From: Cupriavidus gilardii
Lineage (GTDB): Bacteria; Pseudomonadota; Gammaproteobacteria; Burkholderiales; Burkholderiaceae
Direction: 5' to 3'
DNA: 64,000 nucleotides
NCBI RefSeq assembly: GCF_008801915.1
Contig: NZ_VZOV01000023.1
Span: 1-64,000 of the forward strand
In this document: in pieces, positions 48,876 to 59,644 of the stretch
Layout: each line of letters starts with the position of its first letter
Position numbering within the stretch: position 1 is the stretch's first letter
Made by a program: the position numbers and the translations under genes
Notes under the pieces: generated by a model
Databases searched by the model: none
What the model was told of the DNA's origin: nothing
The model's input: only the letters and a program-made list of their open reading frames with translations

Positions 48876-50357
48876 ATGGCAGCCGCCCCGCCTCCGCAAT
48901 CCGGTCCCATCCCCGGCGGCCGTCCCGGCGCGCTTGGCATCCGCCCGGGCGAACACACGGCCGTGGCCGCCGCCTTCGGCTTCTTCTTCTGCCTGTTCGC
49001 CAGCTACTTCATGCTGCGGCCGGTGCGCGAAACGATGGGGATTGCCGGCGGCGTGCAGAACCTGCAATGGCTGTTCACCGCGACCTTCGTCGTGATGCTG
49101 GCCGCGATTCCGCTGTACGGCCTGTGCAGCTCGCGCCTGCCACGGCGGCGCTTCGTGCCGTGGGTCTATGCCTTCTTCATCGCCAATCTGCTGGCCTTCG
49201 CGCTGGCCACGCGGGCGCGGCCCGACGATGTCTGGCTGGCGCGGGTGTTCTACGTGTGGCTGTCGGTATTCAATCTGTTCGTGGTGTCGGTCGCGTGGAG
49301 CCTGATGGCGGACGTGTTCCGCCCGGAACAGGCGCGCCGGCTGTTTCCGGTGATCGCCGCCGGGGCCAGCGTCGGCGGCCTGGCCGGGCCGCTGCTGTCG
49401 GGATGGCTGGTCGGACCGATCGGCCTGACGGGCCTGATGCTGCTGTCGGCAGTGTTGCTGGCGGCGACGCTGCCGGGCTGCGCGTGGCTGTTCCGCTGGC
49501 GGGCGCGGGCCGGAGCCGGGGCTGCGGCTGGAACCGCGGCTGGGGCCGGAGCCAGCGCGGGAGCCGGAACGCCGGCTGGGCCTGGTATTGGCGCCGGACC
49601 CATCGCGCAGGGCGATGCCGCGGCGGGTCGCATTGCCGCGCACCATGCCGGCGCCGCCCGCGACGATCCGCGCGACCCCATCGGCGGCAGCCTGCTGGCC
49701 GGCCTGACGCTGATCGCGCGCTCGCGCTATCTGCTCGGCATCGCGCTGTTCGTGATCCTGCTGTCGACCGCCAGCACCTTCCTGTACTTCGAACAGGCGC
49801 GGCTCGTCGCCGAAACCTTTCCCGATCGCACCGAACAGACGCGCGTGTTCAGCGCGATCGACGCAATCGTGCAGGCCGCCACCATCGCGATCCAGCTGTT
49901 CTTCTCCGGCCAGGTGGCGCGCCGCTACGGCGTGACCGCGCTGCTGACCGTGGTGCCGCTGGCGGTGGCCGGCGGCTTCGTGCTGCTGGCGCTCTGGCCG
50001 GTGTTCGGCGTGCTGGCGGGCGTGATGGTGCTGCGCCGCGTCGGCGAGTATGCGATGGTCCGCCCCGGCCGCGAGATGCTGTTTACCGTGGTCGATGCCG
50101 AAACCAAGTACAAGGCCAAGAACGTGATCGACACGATGGTCTACCGCGCCGGCGATGCGGTCAGCGCCTGGGTCAAGACCGGCATCGACGCGCTGGCCGG
50201 CCATCCCGCGGTGGTCGCCATCACCGGCGCCGTGCTGGCGCTGGTCTGGGGTTTGCTTGGCTGGTGGCTGGGCCGGCGCCACCAGGGTGCCGACGACCTG
50301 CCGGCGCGTAGCGCCAGCCCGCGGGCGCCGGCATCGGCCCGGATGCCGGGCCGCTAG
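48876..50357 (+). CDS. ATP/ADP-translocase-like MFS carrier
   Basis: A 493-residue membrane protein with about 12 helices. The N-terminal FGFFFCLFASYFMLRPVRET and the later WSLMADVFRPEQARRLFPVI resemble the TLC ATP/ADP-antiporter-like group found in free-living proteobacteria. An insert of about 60 residues, rich in Ala and Gly (GAGAAAGTAAGAGASAGAG and flanks), separates the two helix bundles and probably forms the cytoplasmic loop. The substrate is unknown; nucleotide exchange is not implied. It follows the AKR gene by 25 bases. Confidence 0.85.
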   Translation: MAAAPPPQSGPIPGGRPGALGIRPGEHTAVAAAFGFFFCLFASYFMLRPVRETMGIAGGVQNLQWLFTATFVVMLAAIPLYGLCSSRLPRRRFVPWVYAFFIANLLAFALATRARPDDVWLARVFYVWLSVFNLFVVSVAWSLMADVFRPEQARRLFPVIAAGASVGGLAGPLLSGWLVGPIGLTGLMLLSAVLLAATLPGCAWLFRWRARAGAGAAAGTAAGAGASAGAGTPAGPGIGAGPIAQGDAAAGRIAAHHAGAARDDPRDPIGGSLLAGLTLIARSRYLLGIALFVILLSTASTFLYFEQARLVAETFPDRTEQTRVFSAIDAIVQAATIAIQLFFSGQVARRYGVTALLTVVPLAVAGGFVLLALWPVFGVLAGVMVLRRVGEYAMVRPGREMLFTVVDAETKYKAKNVIDTMVYRAGDAVSAWVKTGIDALAGHPAVVAITGAVLALVWGLLGWWLGRRHQGADDLPARSASPRAPASARMPGR

Positions 50358-50546
50358 CCCACGCATTCGGCCAAAATGGCGGCATGCGGGGCCAAGCGGA
50401 TGGGCTGGCCCGCCGGCCCGATGCCGCAGGCATTACAGTGTCGGCCGAACCGGGCAATGCCGCGCCGTGCCTGTACGGCCGGCGCGCCCGCCATCGATCG
50501 AACCCGGCCAAGCGCTCCCCCCGCGCGGCCACCGAAGGAAGCCGCC

Positions 50547-51653
50547 ATGAAAACCAAAGCCGCCGTCGCCTGGAAAGCAGGTGCCCCGTTGACCATCGAG
50601 GAAGTCGATCTGGCCGGACCGCGCGCCGGCGAGGTGCTGGTCGAGATCAAGGCCACCGGCATCTGCCATACCGATTACTACACGTTGTCGGGTGCGGACC
50701 CCGAGGGCATCTTCCCCGCGATCCTGGGCCATGAGGGCGCCGGCGTGGTGACCGAGGTGGGCCCGGGCGTGACCTCGCTGAAGCCCGGCGACCACGTGAT
50801 TCCGCTTTACACGCCCGAATGCCGGCAGTGCAAGTTCTGCCTGTCGCGCAAGACCAACCTGTGCCAGGCGATCCGCGCGACCCAGGGCAAGGGCCTGATG
50901 CCGGACGGCACCTCGCGTTTCTCGCTCGACGGCAAGCCGATCTTCCACTACATGGGCACGTCGACCTTCGCCAACCACATCGTGGTGCCGGAGATCGCGC
51001 TGGCGAAGATCCGCGACGACGCGCCGTTCGACAAGGTCTGCTATATCGGCTGCGGCGTGACCACCGGCGTGGGCGCGGTGCTGTTCACGGCGAAGGTCGA
51101 GGCCGGCGCCAATGTGGTGGTGTTCGGCCTGGGCGGCATCGGCCTGAACGTGATCCAGGGCGCGAAGATGGTCGGTGCTGACAAGATCATCGGCGTCGAC
51201 ATCAATCCGAACCGCGAGGCGCTGGCGCGGCAGTTCGGCATGACGCATTTCGTCAATCCGAACGACGTCGACAACGTGGTCGACCACATCGTGCAGCTGA
51301 CCGACGGCGGCGCCGACTATTCGTTCGAATGCATCGGCAATACCAAGGTCATGCGCCAGGCGCTGGAGTGCTGCCACAAGGGCTGGGGCAAGTCGATCAT
51401 CATCGGCGTGGCCGAGGCCGGCGCCGAGATCTCGACCCGGCCATTCCAGCTGGTGACCGGGCGCGAGTGGAAGGGCTCGGCCTTCGGCGGCGCACGCGGC
51501 CGTACCGACGTGCCGAAGATCGTCGACTGGTACATGGACGGCAAGCTGAACATCGACGACCTGATCACGCATACGCTGCCGCTGGAGCGGATCAACGAGG
51601 GCTTCGACCTGATGAAGCGCGGCGAGTCGATCCGTTCGGTGGTGCTGTACTGA
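50547..51653 (+). CDS. frmA: S-(hydroxymethyl)glutathione dehydrogenase (class III alcohol dehydrogenase)
   Basis: A 368-residue zinc alcohol dehydrogenase that oxidises S-hydroxymethylglutathione, formed from formaldehyde and glutathione. The catalytic zinc ligands are in GICHTD and GHEGAG, and the structural zinc ligands are four cysteines in [17 protein letters not shown]. The nucleotide fold is [20 protein letters not shown] (split as GLGGIG). CGAAGGAAGCC precedes the ATG. The next gene encodes S-formylglutathione hydrolase 20 bases later. No frmR-type regulator is adjacent. Confidence 0.96.
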   Translation: MKTKAAVAWKAGAPLTIEEVDLAGPRAGEVLVEIKATGICHTDYYTLSGADPEGIFPAILGHEGAGVVTEVGPGVTSLKPGDHVIPLYTPECRQCKFCLSRKTNLCQAIRATQGKGLMPDGTSRFSLDGKPIFHYMGTSTFANHIVVPEIALAKIRDDAPFDKVCYIGCGVTTGVGAVLFTAKVEAGANVVVFGLGGIGLNVIQGAKMVGADKIIGVDINPNREALARQFGMTHFVNPNDVDNVVDHIVQLTDGGADYSFECIGNTKVMRQALECCHKGWGKSIIIGVAEAGAEISTRPFQLVTGREWKGSAFGGARGRTDVPKIVDWYMDGKLNIDDLITHTLPLERINEGFDLMKRGESIRSVVLY

Positions 51654-51673
51654 AGGCCGGAGGCGCGACGCTC

Positions 51674-52534
51674 ATGCTCGAACTGCTCTCCGAGCACGGC
51701 TGCTTCGGCGGCGTGCAGCGCTTCTACCGGCATGCGTCGACCGCGGTCGGCCTGCCGATGCGCTTCTCGGTCTTCCTGCCGCCGGCGGCGCTGGCCGGCG
51801 TCGGCACGCCGCGGCCCGCGCTGTTCTACCTCGCCGGCCTGACCTGCACCGAAGAGACCTTCATGATCAAGGGCGGCGCGCAGCGGCTCGCCGCGCAGCT
51901 CGGCCTGATCCTGGTCGCGCCCGATACCAGCCCGCGCGACACCGGCATCGCCGGCGAGGCGGACGAATGGGATTTCGGTGCGGGCGCGGGCTTCTATCTG
52001 GACGCGACGCAGGCGCCGTGGAACGCGCACTGGCGCATGGAAAGCTATGTCGCCGGCGAGCTCTACGATCTGGTCGTCGGCGAACTGGGCGCCGATCCGC
52101 AGCGCATCGGCATCTTCGGCCATTCGATGGGCGGACACGGCGCGCTGGTGCTGGCGCAGCGCCATCGCGAGCGCTTCCGCTCGGTGTCGGCGTTCGCACC
52201 GATCGCCGCGCCGTCGCAATGTCCATGGGGCGAGAAGGCATTCGGCCGCTATCTCGGCGGCGATCGCGCGCAATGGCTGCAGTACGACGCCAGCGCGCTG
52301 ATGCGCGCGCAACCCGCCGCGCCCTTCCCCGGCGGCATCCTGATCGATCAGGGGCTGGCCGACAAGTTCCTCGCCGACCAGCTGCATCCCGAGGCCTTCG
52401 AGGCGGCCTGCGCCGCGGTGGGCCAGCCGCTGACGCTGCGGCGGCACCAGGGCTACGACCACGGCTACTACTTCATCGCGACCTGGATGGAGGACCATTT
52501 GCGCCATCATGCGGCGCAGTTGCAGGCGCCCTGA
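51674..52534 (+). CDS. fghA: S-formylglutathione hydrolase
   Basis: A 286-residue serine esterase that completes formaldehyde detoxification by hydrolysing S-formylglutathione to formate and glutathione. Ser151 is in the nucleophile elbow GIFGHSMGGHGAL, with later Asp in LIDQGLADKFL and His in YDHGYYFI. Other family blocks are LAGLTCTEETFMIKGGAQR and PDTSPRDTGIAGEADEWDFG. It starts at ATG 51674, 20 bases after frmA, one operon. Confidence 0.96.
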   Translation: MLELLSEHGCFGGVQRFYRHASTAVGLPMRFSVFLPPAALAGVGTPRPALFYLAGLTCTEETFMIKGGAQRLAAQLGLILVAPDTSPRDTGIAGEADEWDFGAGAGFYLDATQAPWNAHWRMESYVAGELYDLVVGELGADPQRIGIFGHSMGGHGALVLAQRHRERFRSVSAFAPIAAPSQCPWGEKAFGRYLGGDRAQWLQYDASALMRAQPAAPFPGGILIDQGLADKFLADQLHPEAFEAACAAVGQPLTLRRHQGYDHGYYFIATWMEDHLRHHAAQLQAP

Positions 52535-52567
52535 AGCGCCGGGCCTGGCGGCGCGGCCCGGTCGACC

Positions 52568-53560
52568 TCAGGCCGCCGCGCCGAAGCGCTGCCGATAGTC
52601 GCGCGGCGTGATGCCCAGATGGCGCAGGAAGGCGCGCCGCAGCGCTTCGTCGGAGCCGAAGCCGCTGCGCGCGGCCACCGCCTTCAGCGGCAGCTCGCCC
52701 TGCTCCAGCAGGCGGCGCGCCGCCTCGAGCCGCGCCGATTCGATGAAGGCGGTCGGACTGGCGCCGGTCTCGCGGGCGAACACGCGGCGGAAATTGCGCT
52801 CGCTCATCGCGGCCCGCGCCGCCATCTCGCTCATCGTGAACGCGCGCGTCAGGTCGCGCAGGATCCAGTCCTGCACCTCGCGCACGCCGGCGTGGCCGGT
52901 GGTCTGGCTGGCCAGATGCACGCTGAATTGCGACTGGCCACCGGGCCGCTTCAGGAAGACCACCAGCTCGCGCGCCAGATCGAGCGCGATCTCCCGCCCC
53001 AGATCCTCCTCGACGATCGCCAGCGCCAGGTCGATGCCGGCGGTGACGCCGGCCGAGGTCCACAGCGTGCCCTGACGCACGAAGATCGCATCGGGATCGA
53101 CCGCCACCGCGGGATAACGCTGCCGCAGCAGCGGCGCGACGCTCCAGTGCGTGGTCGCCCGCTTGCCGTCGAGCAGGCCGGCGGCGGCCAGGAAGAACGA
53201 TCCCGAACACAGCGCCACCAGCCGGCCGATGCGCGGCGCCACCGCGCGCGCCCACGGCACGATCTCCTCGGCGTCGCGCAACGCCCCTTCGATATCGCGC
53301 GCGCCGACGATCACCGCGGTATCGGGCAGCAGCACCGTGTCGAGCCGCGCCGTGGCTTCGAGCGTCATCAGCGTGTCCGAGCGCACCGGGCCGACGCGCG
53401 TCGACACGATCCGGGTGCGATAGGCGGGCGGCTGGCCGCGCCGGGCCAGCTGCAGGTTCGCATAGTCGAACACCGTCATCGGTCCGACCGCCTCCATGGC
53501 CTTGAAGCCGGGATAGACGACGAGATCGATCTGATGGGGTGCGGGGGACGGCTGGGACAT
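52568..53560 (-). CDS. GlxA-type AraC regulator with DJ-1/PfpI domain
   Basis: A 330-residue regulator. The N-terminal DJ-1/PfpI-like domain runs to about residue 185 and contains the nucleophile-elbow-like ALCSGSFFLAAAGLLDGKRA (Cys in LCSGS). The C-terminal AraC domain has two HTHs (AFTMSEMAARAAMSERNFRR and PLKAVAARSGFGSDEALRRA). ATG 53560 is chosen because the upstream segment is basic and unconserved. Targets unknown. It faces fghA tail to tail and is divergent from the antiporter gene. Confidence 0.93.
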   Translation of the reverse strand: MSQPSPAPHQIDLVVYPGFKAMEAVGPMTVFDYANLQLARRGQPPAYRTRIVSTRVGPVRSDTLMTLEATARLDTVLLPDTAVIVGARDIEGALRDAEEIVPWARAVAPRIGRLVALCSGSFFLAAAGLLDGKRATTHWSVAPLLRQRYPAVAVDPDAIFVRQGTLWTSAGVTAGIDLALAIVEEDLGREIALDLARELVVFLKRPGGQSQFSVHLASQTTGHAGVREVQDWILRDLTRAFTMSEMAARAAMSERNFRRVFARETGASPTAFIESARLEAARRLLEQGELPLKAVAARSGFGSDEALRRAFLRHLGITPRDYRQRFGAAA

Positions 53561-53764
53561 GAAGCGGGAACGGCGCGCGGCTGGCGGGAACGACCCGCGC
53601 AAGTGACCGCGCTCTTTGGAAAAAGAACGAAGGCAACAGTGTAAACGACGCCCCGTTGCCGGCCGTGCGAGGCGCCGGGCCGCGCCTGCTTGCTATCATG
53701 AACTGCAGACCGTTGCGCCACCGATTCTTCCGATCACCCCTGACCCCTTCGCCGCGAGCCGCCC

Positions 53765-55594
53765 GTGCCCCATGAAGTCAGCCTGATCACCACCATCGCC
53801 GCCGGCCTCGGTCTGGCGCTCGTCTTCGGCTTCATCTGTGCCCGGCTCGGCGCGCCGGCGCTGGTCGGCTACCTGCTGGCCGGCATCGTGATCGGGCCGG
53901 CCACGCCGGGCTTCGTCGCCGACATGGCGCTGGCCGGCCAACTGGCCGAGATCGGCGTGATGCTGCTGATGTTCGGCGTCGGCCTGCACTTCTCGCTCGA
54001 GGACCTGCTGTCGGTACGCCGAATCGCGCTCCCGGGCGCGATCGTGCAGATCGCCTTTGCCACCGCGCTGGGGGCCGGGGTGACCACGCTATGGGGCTGG
54101 CCGCTCGCCGATGCACTGGTGTTCGGGCTATGCCTGTCGGTCGCCAGCACCGTGGTGCTGCTGCGCGCCCTCGAGCAGCGCGGCACGCTGGATTCGGTCA
54201 ATGGCCGCATCGCGGTCGGCTGGCTGGTGGTCGAGGACCTGGTGACGGTGCTGGTGCTGGTGATGCTGCCCGCGCTGGCGGAGGTGCTCGGCACCGTTCC
54301 ATCGGGCCAGGCTGCCGCGATAGCGGCCGGCGGCAACGGCGCCGCGCCGGCCGCGGGCAGCGCGTCGCTGTGGGCGACGCTGGGCGCCACGCTGGGCCGC
54401 GTCGCCGTCTTTGTCGCGCTGATGCTGCTGGTGGGCCGGCGCCTGTTTCCGTGGCTGTTGTGGCAGGTCGCGCGCACCGGCTCGAACGAGCTGTTCACGC
54501 TGTGCCTGGTCGCGGCCGCGGTCGGCATCGCCTACGGCTCGGCGGTGCTGTTCGGCGTCTCGTTCGCGCTCGGCGCCTTCTTCGCCGGCATGGTGCTGCG
54601 CGGCTCGGCTCTGAGCCATCGCGCCGCGCAGGAAACGCTGCCGCTGCGCGACGCCTTCTCGGTACTGTTCTTCGTCTCGGTCGGCATGCTGTTCGATCCG
54701 CGCGTGCTGCTCGACGCGCCGCTGCAGGTCGCGGTCACGCTGGCCATCGTGATCGTCGGCAAGTCGCTGGCCGCGCTGGCGCTGGTGCTGGTGATGCGCT
54801 ACCCGCTGAACACCGCGCTGACGGTGTCGGCGAGCCTCGCGCAGATCGGCGAGTTCTCGTTCATCCTGGCCGGCCTTGGCGTCACGCTCGGCATGCTGAG
54901 CGCGCAGGGACACAACCTGGTGCTGGCGGCTTCGCTGATCTCGATCGCGCTGAACCCGCTGGTATTTCGCGCGGTCGAGCCGCTGCAGCGCTGGATTCGC
55001 GCGCGTTCCCCGCTGGCGCGCAAGCTCGAGCGCAGCGCCGACCCGCTGGCCGAGCTTCCCGCCACGGTCGACCAGGCGCTGCTGACGCGGCAGGTCGTGC
55101 TGGTCGGCCATGGCCGCGTCGGACGCCGCATCGCCGCGGCGCTGCGCTCGCATGGGGTGCCGGTGGTGGTGGCCGACCAGAACCGCGAGATCGTCGAAGC
55201 GCTGCGCGCGCAAGGCGTGCCGGCGGTATCCGGCGATGCGGCCGAACCGGCGGTATTGATCCAGGCCCATATCGCCCGCGCGGGCGTGCTGGTGATCGCC
55301 ACGCCCGATACCGTCGGCGTGCGGCGGATGGCCGAGATCGCGCGCACGCTCAATCCGGGCATCCGGATCCTGGTGCGCACGCACAGCGAGGACGAGGCGG
55401 CGCTGCTGCGGCAGGACCGCGTCGGCGAAGTCTTCCTCGGCGAGCACGAACTCGCAGCGGCGATGATCGAGCGCGTGTTGCAGACCGCGCGGCAGGACGC
55501 GGCCGCGCTCGATGCAAGCGCGAACAGCGGCGCCACCATCGGCGCCACCGGCAGCACAGGCAGCGGCAGCCAGCGCGCCGGCGCGCCGCACTGA
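53765..55594 (+). CDS. ybaL: YbaL/KefB-type CPA2 cation/proton antiporter
   Basis: A 609-residue transporter with an N-terminal Na/H-exchanger domain of about 12 helices (PLVGYLLAGI-type segment seen as ALVGYLLAGIVIGPATPGFV; LMLFGVGLHFSLEDLL-type segment seen as MLLMFGVGLHFSLEDLLSVR) and a C-terminal TrkA-N (RCK) domain at about 440-560 (VVLVGHGRVGRRIAAALR seen as VGHGRVGRR; VSGDAAEPAV). The start is GTG 53765; the sequence then matches the YbaL beginning HEVSLITTIAAGLGLALVF. A Gly/Thr/Ala-rich tail of 25 residues is unusual. Monocistronic. Confidence 0.94.
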   Translation: MPHEVSLITTIAAGLGLALVFGFICARLGAPALVGYLLAGIVIGPATPGFVADMALAGQLAEIGVMLLMFGVGLHFSLEDLLSVRRIALPGAIVQIAFATALGAGVTTLWGWPLADALVFGLCLSVASTVVLLRALEQRGTLDSVNGRIAVGWLVVEDLVTVLVLVMLPALAEVLGTVPSGQAAAIAAGGNGAAPAAGSASLWATLGATLGRVAVFVALMLLVGRRLFPWLLWQVARTGSNELFTLCLVAAAVGIAYGSAVLFGVSFALGAFFAGMVLRGSALSHRAAQETLPLRDAFSVLFFVSVGMLFDPRVLLDAPLQVAVTLAIVIVGKSLAALALVLVMRYPLNTALTVSASLAQIGEFSFILAGLGVTLGMLSAQGHNLVLAASLISIALNPLVFRAVEPLQRWIRARSPLARKLERSADPLAELPATVDQALLTRQVVLVGHGRVGRRIAAALRSHGVPVVVADQNREIVEALRAQGVPAVSGDAAEPAVLIQAHIARAGVLVIATPDTVGVRRMAEIARTLNPGIRILVRTHSEDEAALLRQDRVGEVFLGEHELAAAMIERVLQTARQDAAALDASANSGATIGATGSTGSGSQRAGAPH

Positions 55595-55615
55595 AGCGTC
55601 GGGTCGGCCGCGACG

Positions 55616-56653
55616 TCAGCCCGCAGCGGCCTGCATGCCGCGATAGACGCCGGGCCGCAGCCCGGTCCAGCGCCGGAACGCACGATGGAACGCGCCGGGC
55701 TCGGCAAACCCGATCTCGGCCGCGATCTCGGTGATCGGCAGATCGGTATGGCTCAGCGCCTCGATCGCCAGATCGCGCCGCAATTCGTCCTTCAGCTGCT
55801 GATAGGTGGCGCCCTCCTCCATCAGCCTGCGCCGCAGCGACGAGGCCGACAGATGCAGCGCCGAGGCCAGCGCCTCGAAGGTTGGCCACATATCGGGCCG
55901 CGACTGCCGCAGCAGCCGGCGCACGCGCGCCACCACGCTGCTGCGGTCCGAGTACTTGACCACCACGTTGTGCGGCGCGTCGCGCAGGAAGGCCTTGACG
56001 CTGCGCTCGTCGTGCCGCACCGGATGGTCCAGCCACGCGGCGTCGAAGATCAGCGCAGTGCCGGGCGCATCGAACGCGAGCTGGCGCGAATACATGACGC
56101 GGTACTCGGCGCTGTAGTCCGGCTCGGAATAGCGGAACGCGGCCAGCCGCACCGGCACCCGCCGCCGCGCCAGCCAGCACATCAGCCCGTGCAGCATGAT
56201 CAGCAGCGTCTCTTGCGCGAACACGCCCGGCCGGCGCCGCGACGGCTCGGTCAGCACCAGCGCGGCACGCTGCGGCCCGCCGTCGGTGGCGTTGCCATCG
56301 TAGCGGCGCAACAGCTGCACGCCGATATCGTCGAGCAGCACGCCGAAGCCGCGCGCGACCCGGTCCAGCCCCTGCCCCACCGTGCGGCTGCCGGCCACCG
56401 CATGGCACAGCAGCGCGAAGCTGCCGGGCTTCATCGCGCGCGAGTCCTGCCCGAAGAACTCGTCGCCCAGTGCCGCCGATACCGCCAGCCACAGCGCGCC
56501 GTAGCTGGCCGCCGACACGCGCGCCTGCGGCACCGCCAGCATCGCGGGCGCGATACCGGCGGCGCGCAGCACCGGCTCGGCATCGATGCCGCGCGAGCGC
56601 AGGCCGGAAATCGCATGGTGAACGAAGCAGATCGCGACGCTACCTTTTTCCAT
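55616..56653 (-). CDS. AraC-family regulator with arabinose-binding-like N-domain
   Basis: A 345-residue regulator. The N-terminal domain (about residues 1-190; GIAPAMLAVPQARVSAASYG, SFALLCHAVAGSRTVGQGLD) belongs to the arabinose-binding-like group found in OruR/AraC-type proteins. The C-terminal HTH pair (PTFEALASALHLSASSLRRR and LPITEIAAEIGFAEPGAFHR) is intact. It is divergent from the acyl-CoA dehydrogenase/mmsAB genes, as MmsR is in Pseudomonas. ATG 56653 is chosen. Control of valine degradation is inferred. Confidence 0.92.
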   Translation of the reverse strand: MEKGSVAICFVHHAISGLRSRGIDAEPVLRAAGIAPAMLAVPQARVSAASYGALWLAVSAALGDEFFGQDSRAMKPGSFALLCHAVAGSRTVGQGLDRVARGFGVLLDDIGVQLLRRYDGNATDGGPQRAALVLTEPSRRRPGVFAQETLLIMLHGLMCWLARRRVPVRLAAFRYSEPDYSAEYRVMYSRQLAFDAPGTALIFDAAWLDHPVRHDERSVKAFLRDAPHNVVVKYSDRSSVVARVRRLLRQSRPDMWPTFEALASALHLSASSLRRRLMEEGATYQQLKDELRRDLAIEALSHTDLPITEIAAEIGFAEPGAFHRAFRRWTGLRPGVYRGMQAAAG

Positions 56654-56893
56654 CGGTACGCAAGGCAACAACGGGACGCAACAGCGCAGGCATGGAGACA
56701 GTCCGTGGAGTGATTGGGTTCGCTGATGGCGCCGAAGACGGCGGCGGTTGGGGACAACCGTCATCGCGGCGCACGCCGCCGGCAGTGGCAAATCAGTTCA
56801 GCGCAGTTGACGGATTTTGGCATAGCGCGCGCCGGCATCGCCTTTCTACACTGCCGTCAACCGTCGCTCACCCGACTACACAACGACAGCGCC

Positions 56894-58027
<1,134 letters not shown>

Positions 58028-58085
58028 TTCGGGCCCTCGCCCTCCCTTGCGACTTGCCTCGCCAGAACAAACCGACGGAGACACC

Positions 58086-59609
58086 ATGACCAAACAGCCC
58101 GCCACCGAAACCGCGATTCCGACCGTCAAGCTGCTGATCAACGGCGAATGGGTCGAATCGGCCGCCACCGAATACCGCCAGGTCGTCAATCCGGCCACGC
58201 AGCAAGTGCTGGCGCGCGTGCCGCTGGCCACGCGCGCCGAGGTCGACGCGGCGGTCGGCGCGGCGCAGCGCGCCTTCGCGAGCTGGCGCCATACGCCGAT
58301 CGGGGCCCGGCTGCGCATCATGCTGAAGTACCAGGCGCTGATCCGCGAGCACAGCAAGCGCATCGCCGCGATCCTGACCGCCGAACAGGGCAAGACGTTG
58401 TCCGACGCCGAGGGCGACATCTTCCGCGGCCTGGAGGTGGTCGAGCATGCCGCGTCGATCGGCACGCTGCAGCAAGGCGGCTTTGCCGAAAACGTGGCCG
58501 CGACCGTGGACACCTACACGCTGCAGCAGCCGATCGGCGTGTGTGCCGGCATCACACCGTTCAATTTCCCGGCGATGATTCCGCTGTGGATGTTCCCGAT
58601 GGCGATCGTCTGCGGCAATACCTTCGTGCTCAAGCCGTCCGAGCAGGACCCGCTGTCGACGATGGAACTGGTGGCGCTCGCGCTCGAAGCGGGCGTGCCG
58701 CCCGGTGTGCTGAACGTCGTGCATGGCGCCAAGGACGTGGTCGACGCGCTGTGCACGCATCCCGATGTCAAGGCGGTGTCCTTCGTCGGCTCGACCGCGG
58801 TCGGCACCCATGTCTACAACCTGGCCGGCAGCCACGGCAAGCGCGTGCAGTCGATGATGGGCGCGAAGAACCATGCGGTGGTGCTGCCCGACGCGCACAA
58901 GGAGCAGACGCTGAACGCGCTGGTCGGCGCCGCCTTCGGCGCGGCCGGGCAGCGCTGCATGGCGACCTCCGTGGCGGTGCTGGTCGGCGCGGCGCGCGGC
59001 TGGGTGCCGGACCTGATCGCCAAGGCGCGCACGCTGAAGGTCGGCGCCGGCGCCGAGCCCGGCACCGATGTCGGACCGGTGGTGTCGGTCGCGGCGAAGC
59101 AGCGCATCCTGGGGCTGATCGAGGCCGGCGTGCAGGAAGGCGCGACGCTGGCGCTCGACGGCCGCGATGTCAGCGTGCCGGGCTATCCGGACGGCAACTT
59201 CATCGGACCGACCGTGTTCACCGACGTCACGACCGGCATGTCGATCTACACGCAGGAGATCTTCGGGCCGGTGCTGGTCGTGATCGGCGTCGACACGCTC
59301 GACGAGGCCATCGCGCTGGTCAACCGCAATCCCTTCGGCAACGGCACCGGCGTGTTCACGCAGAGCGGCGCCGCGGCGCGCAAGTTCCAGAGCGAGATCG
59401 ATGTCGGCCAGGTCGGCATCAATATCCCGATTCCGGTGCCGGTGCCGTATTTCAGCTTCACCGGCTCGCGCGGCTCCAAGCTAGGCGACCTCGGGCCCTA
59501 CGGCAAGCAGGTGGTGCAGTTCTATACGCAGACCAAGACCGTGACGGCGCGCTGGTTCGATGACGATACCGTGAACCACGGCGTCAACACCACCATCGCG
59601 CTGCGCTGA
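58086..59609 (+). CDS. mmsA: Methylmalonate-semialdehyde dehydrogenase (CoA-acylating)
   Basis: A 507-residue aldehyde dehydrogenase. Catalytic Cys291 lies in AAGQRCMATSVAV, with VKLLINGEWVESA at the N-terminus and ITPFNFPAMIPLWMFPMAIV in the cofactor region. It converts methylmalonate semialdehyde to propionyl-CoA, the last dedicated step of valine breakdown, and also acts in inositol degradation. GACGGAGACACC precedes the ATG. It is followed by mmsB 35 bases later. Confidence 0.95.
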   Translation: MTKQPATETAIPTVKLLINGEWVESAATEYRQVVNPATQQVLARVPLATRAEVDAAVGAAQRAFASWRHTPIGARLRIMLKYQALIREHSKRIAAILTAEQGKTLSDAEGDIFRGLEVVEHAASIGTLQQGGFAENVAATVDTYTLQQPIGVCAGITPFNFPAMIPLWMFPMAIVCGNTFVLKPSEQDPLSTMELVALALEAGVPPGVLNVVHGAKDVVDALCTHPDVKAVSFVGSTAVGTHVYNLAGSHGKRVQSMMGAKNHAVVLPDAHKEQTLNALVGAAFGAAGQRCMATSVAVLVGAARGWVPDLIAKARTLKVGAGAEPGTDVGPVVSVAAKQRILGLIEAGVQEGATLALDGRDVSVPGYPDGNFIGPTVFTDVTTGMSIYTQEIFGPVLVVIGVDTLDEAIALVNRNPFGNGTGVFTQSGAAARKFQSEIDVGQVGINIPIPVPVPYFSFTGSRGSKLGDLGPYGKQVVQFYTQTKTVTARWFDDDTVNHGVNTTIALR

Positions 59610-59644
59610 ACCAGCCCAACGGACCCAACAGACAGGAGACCTCG

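Noticed and set aside
54128..55591. Minus-strand 487-residue frame opposite the antiporter
   Set aside because: His/Arg/Gln-rich antisense translation; the plus-strand antiporter is unambiguous.
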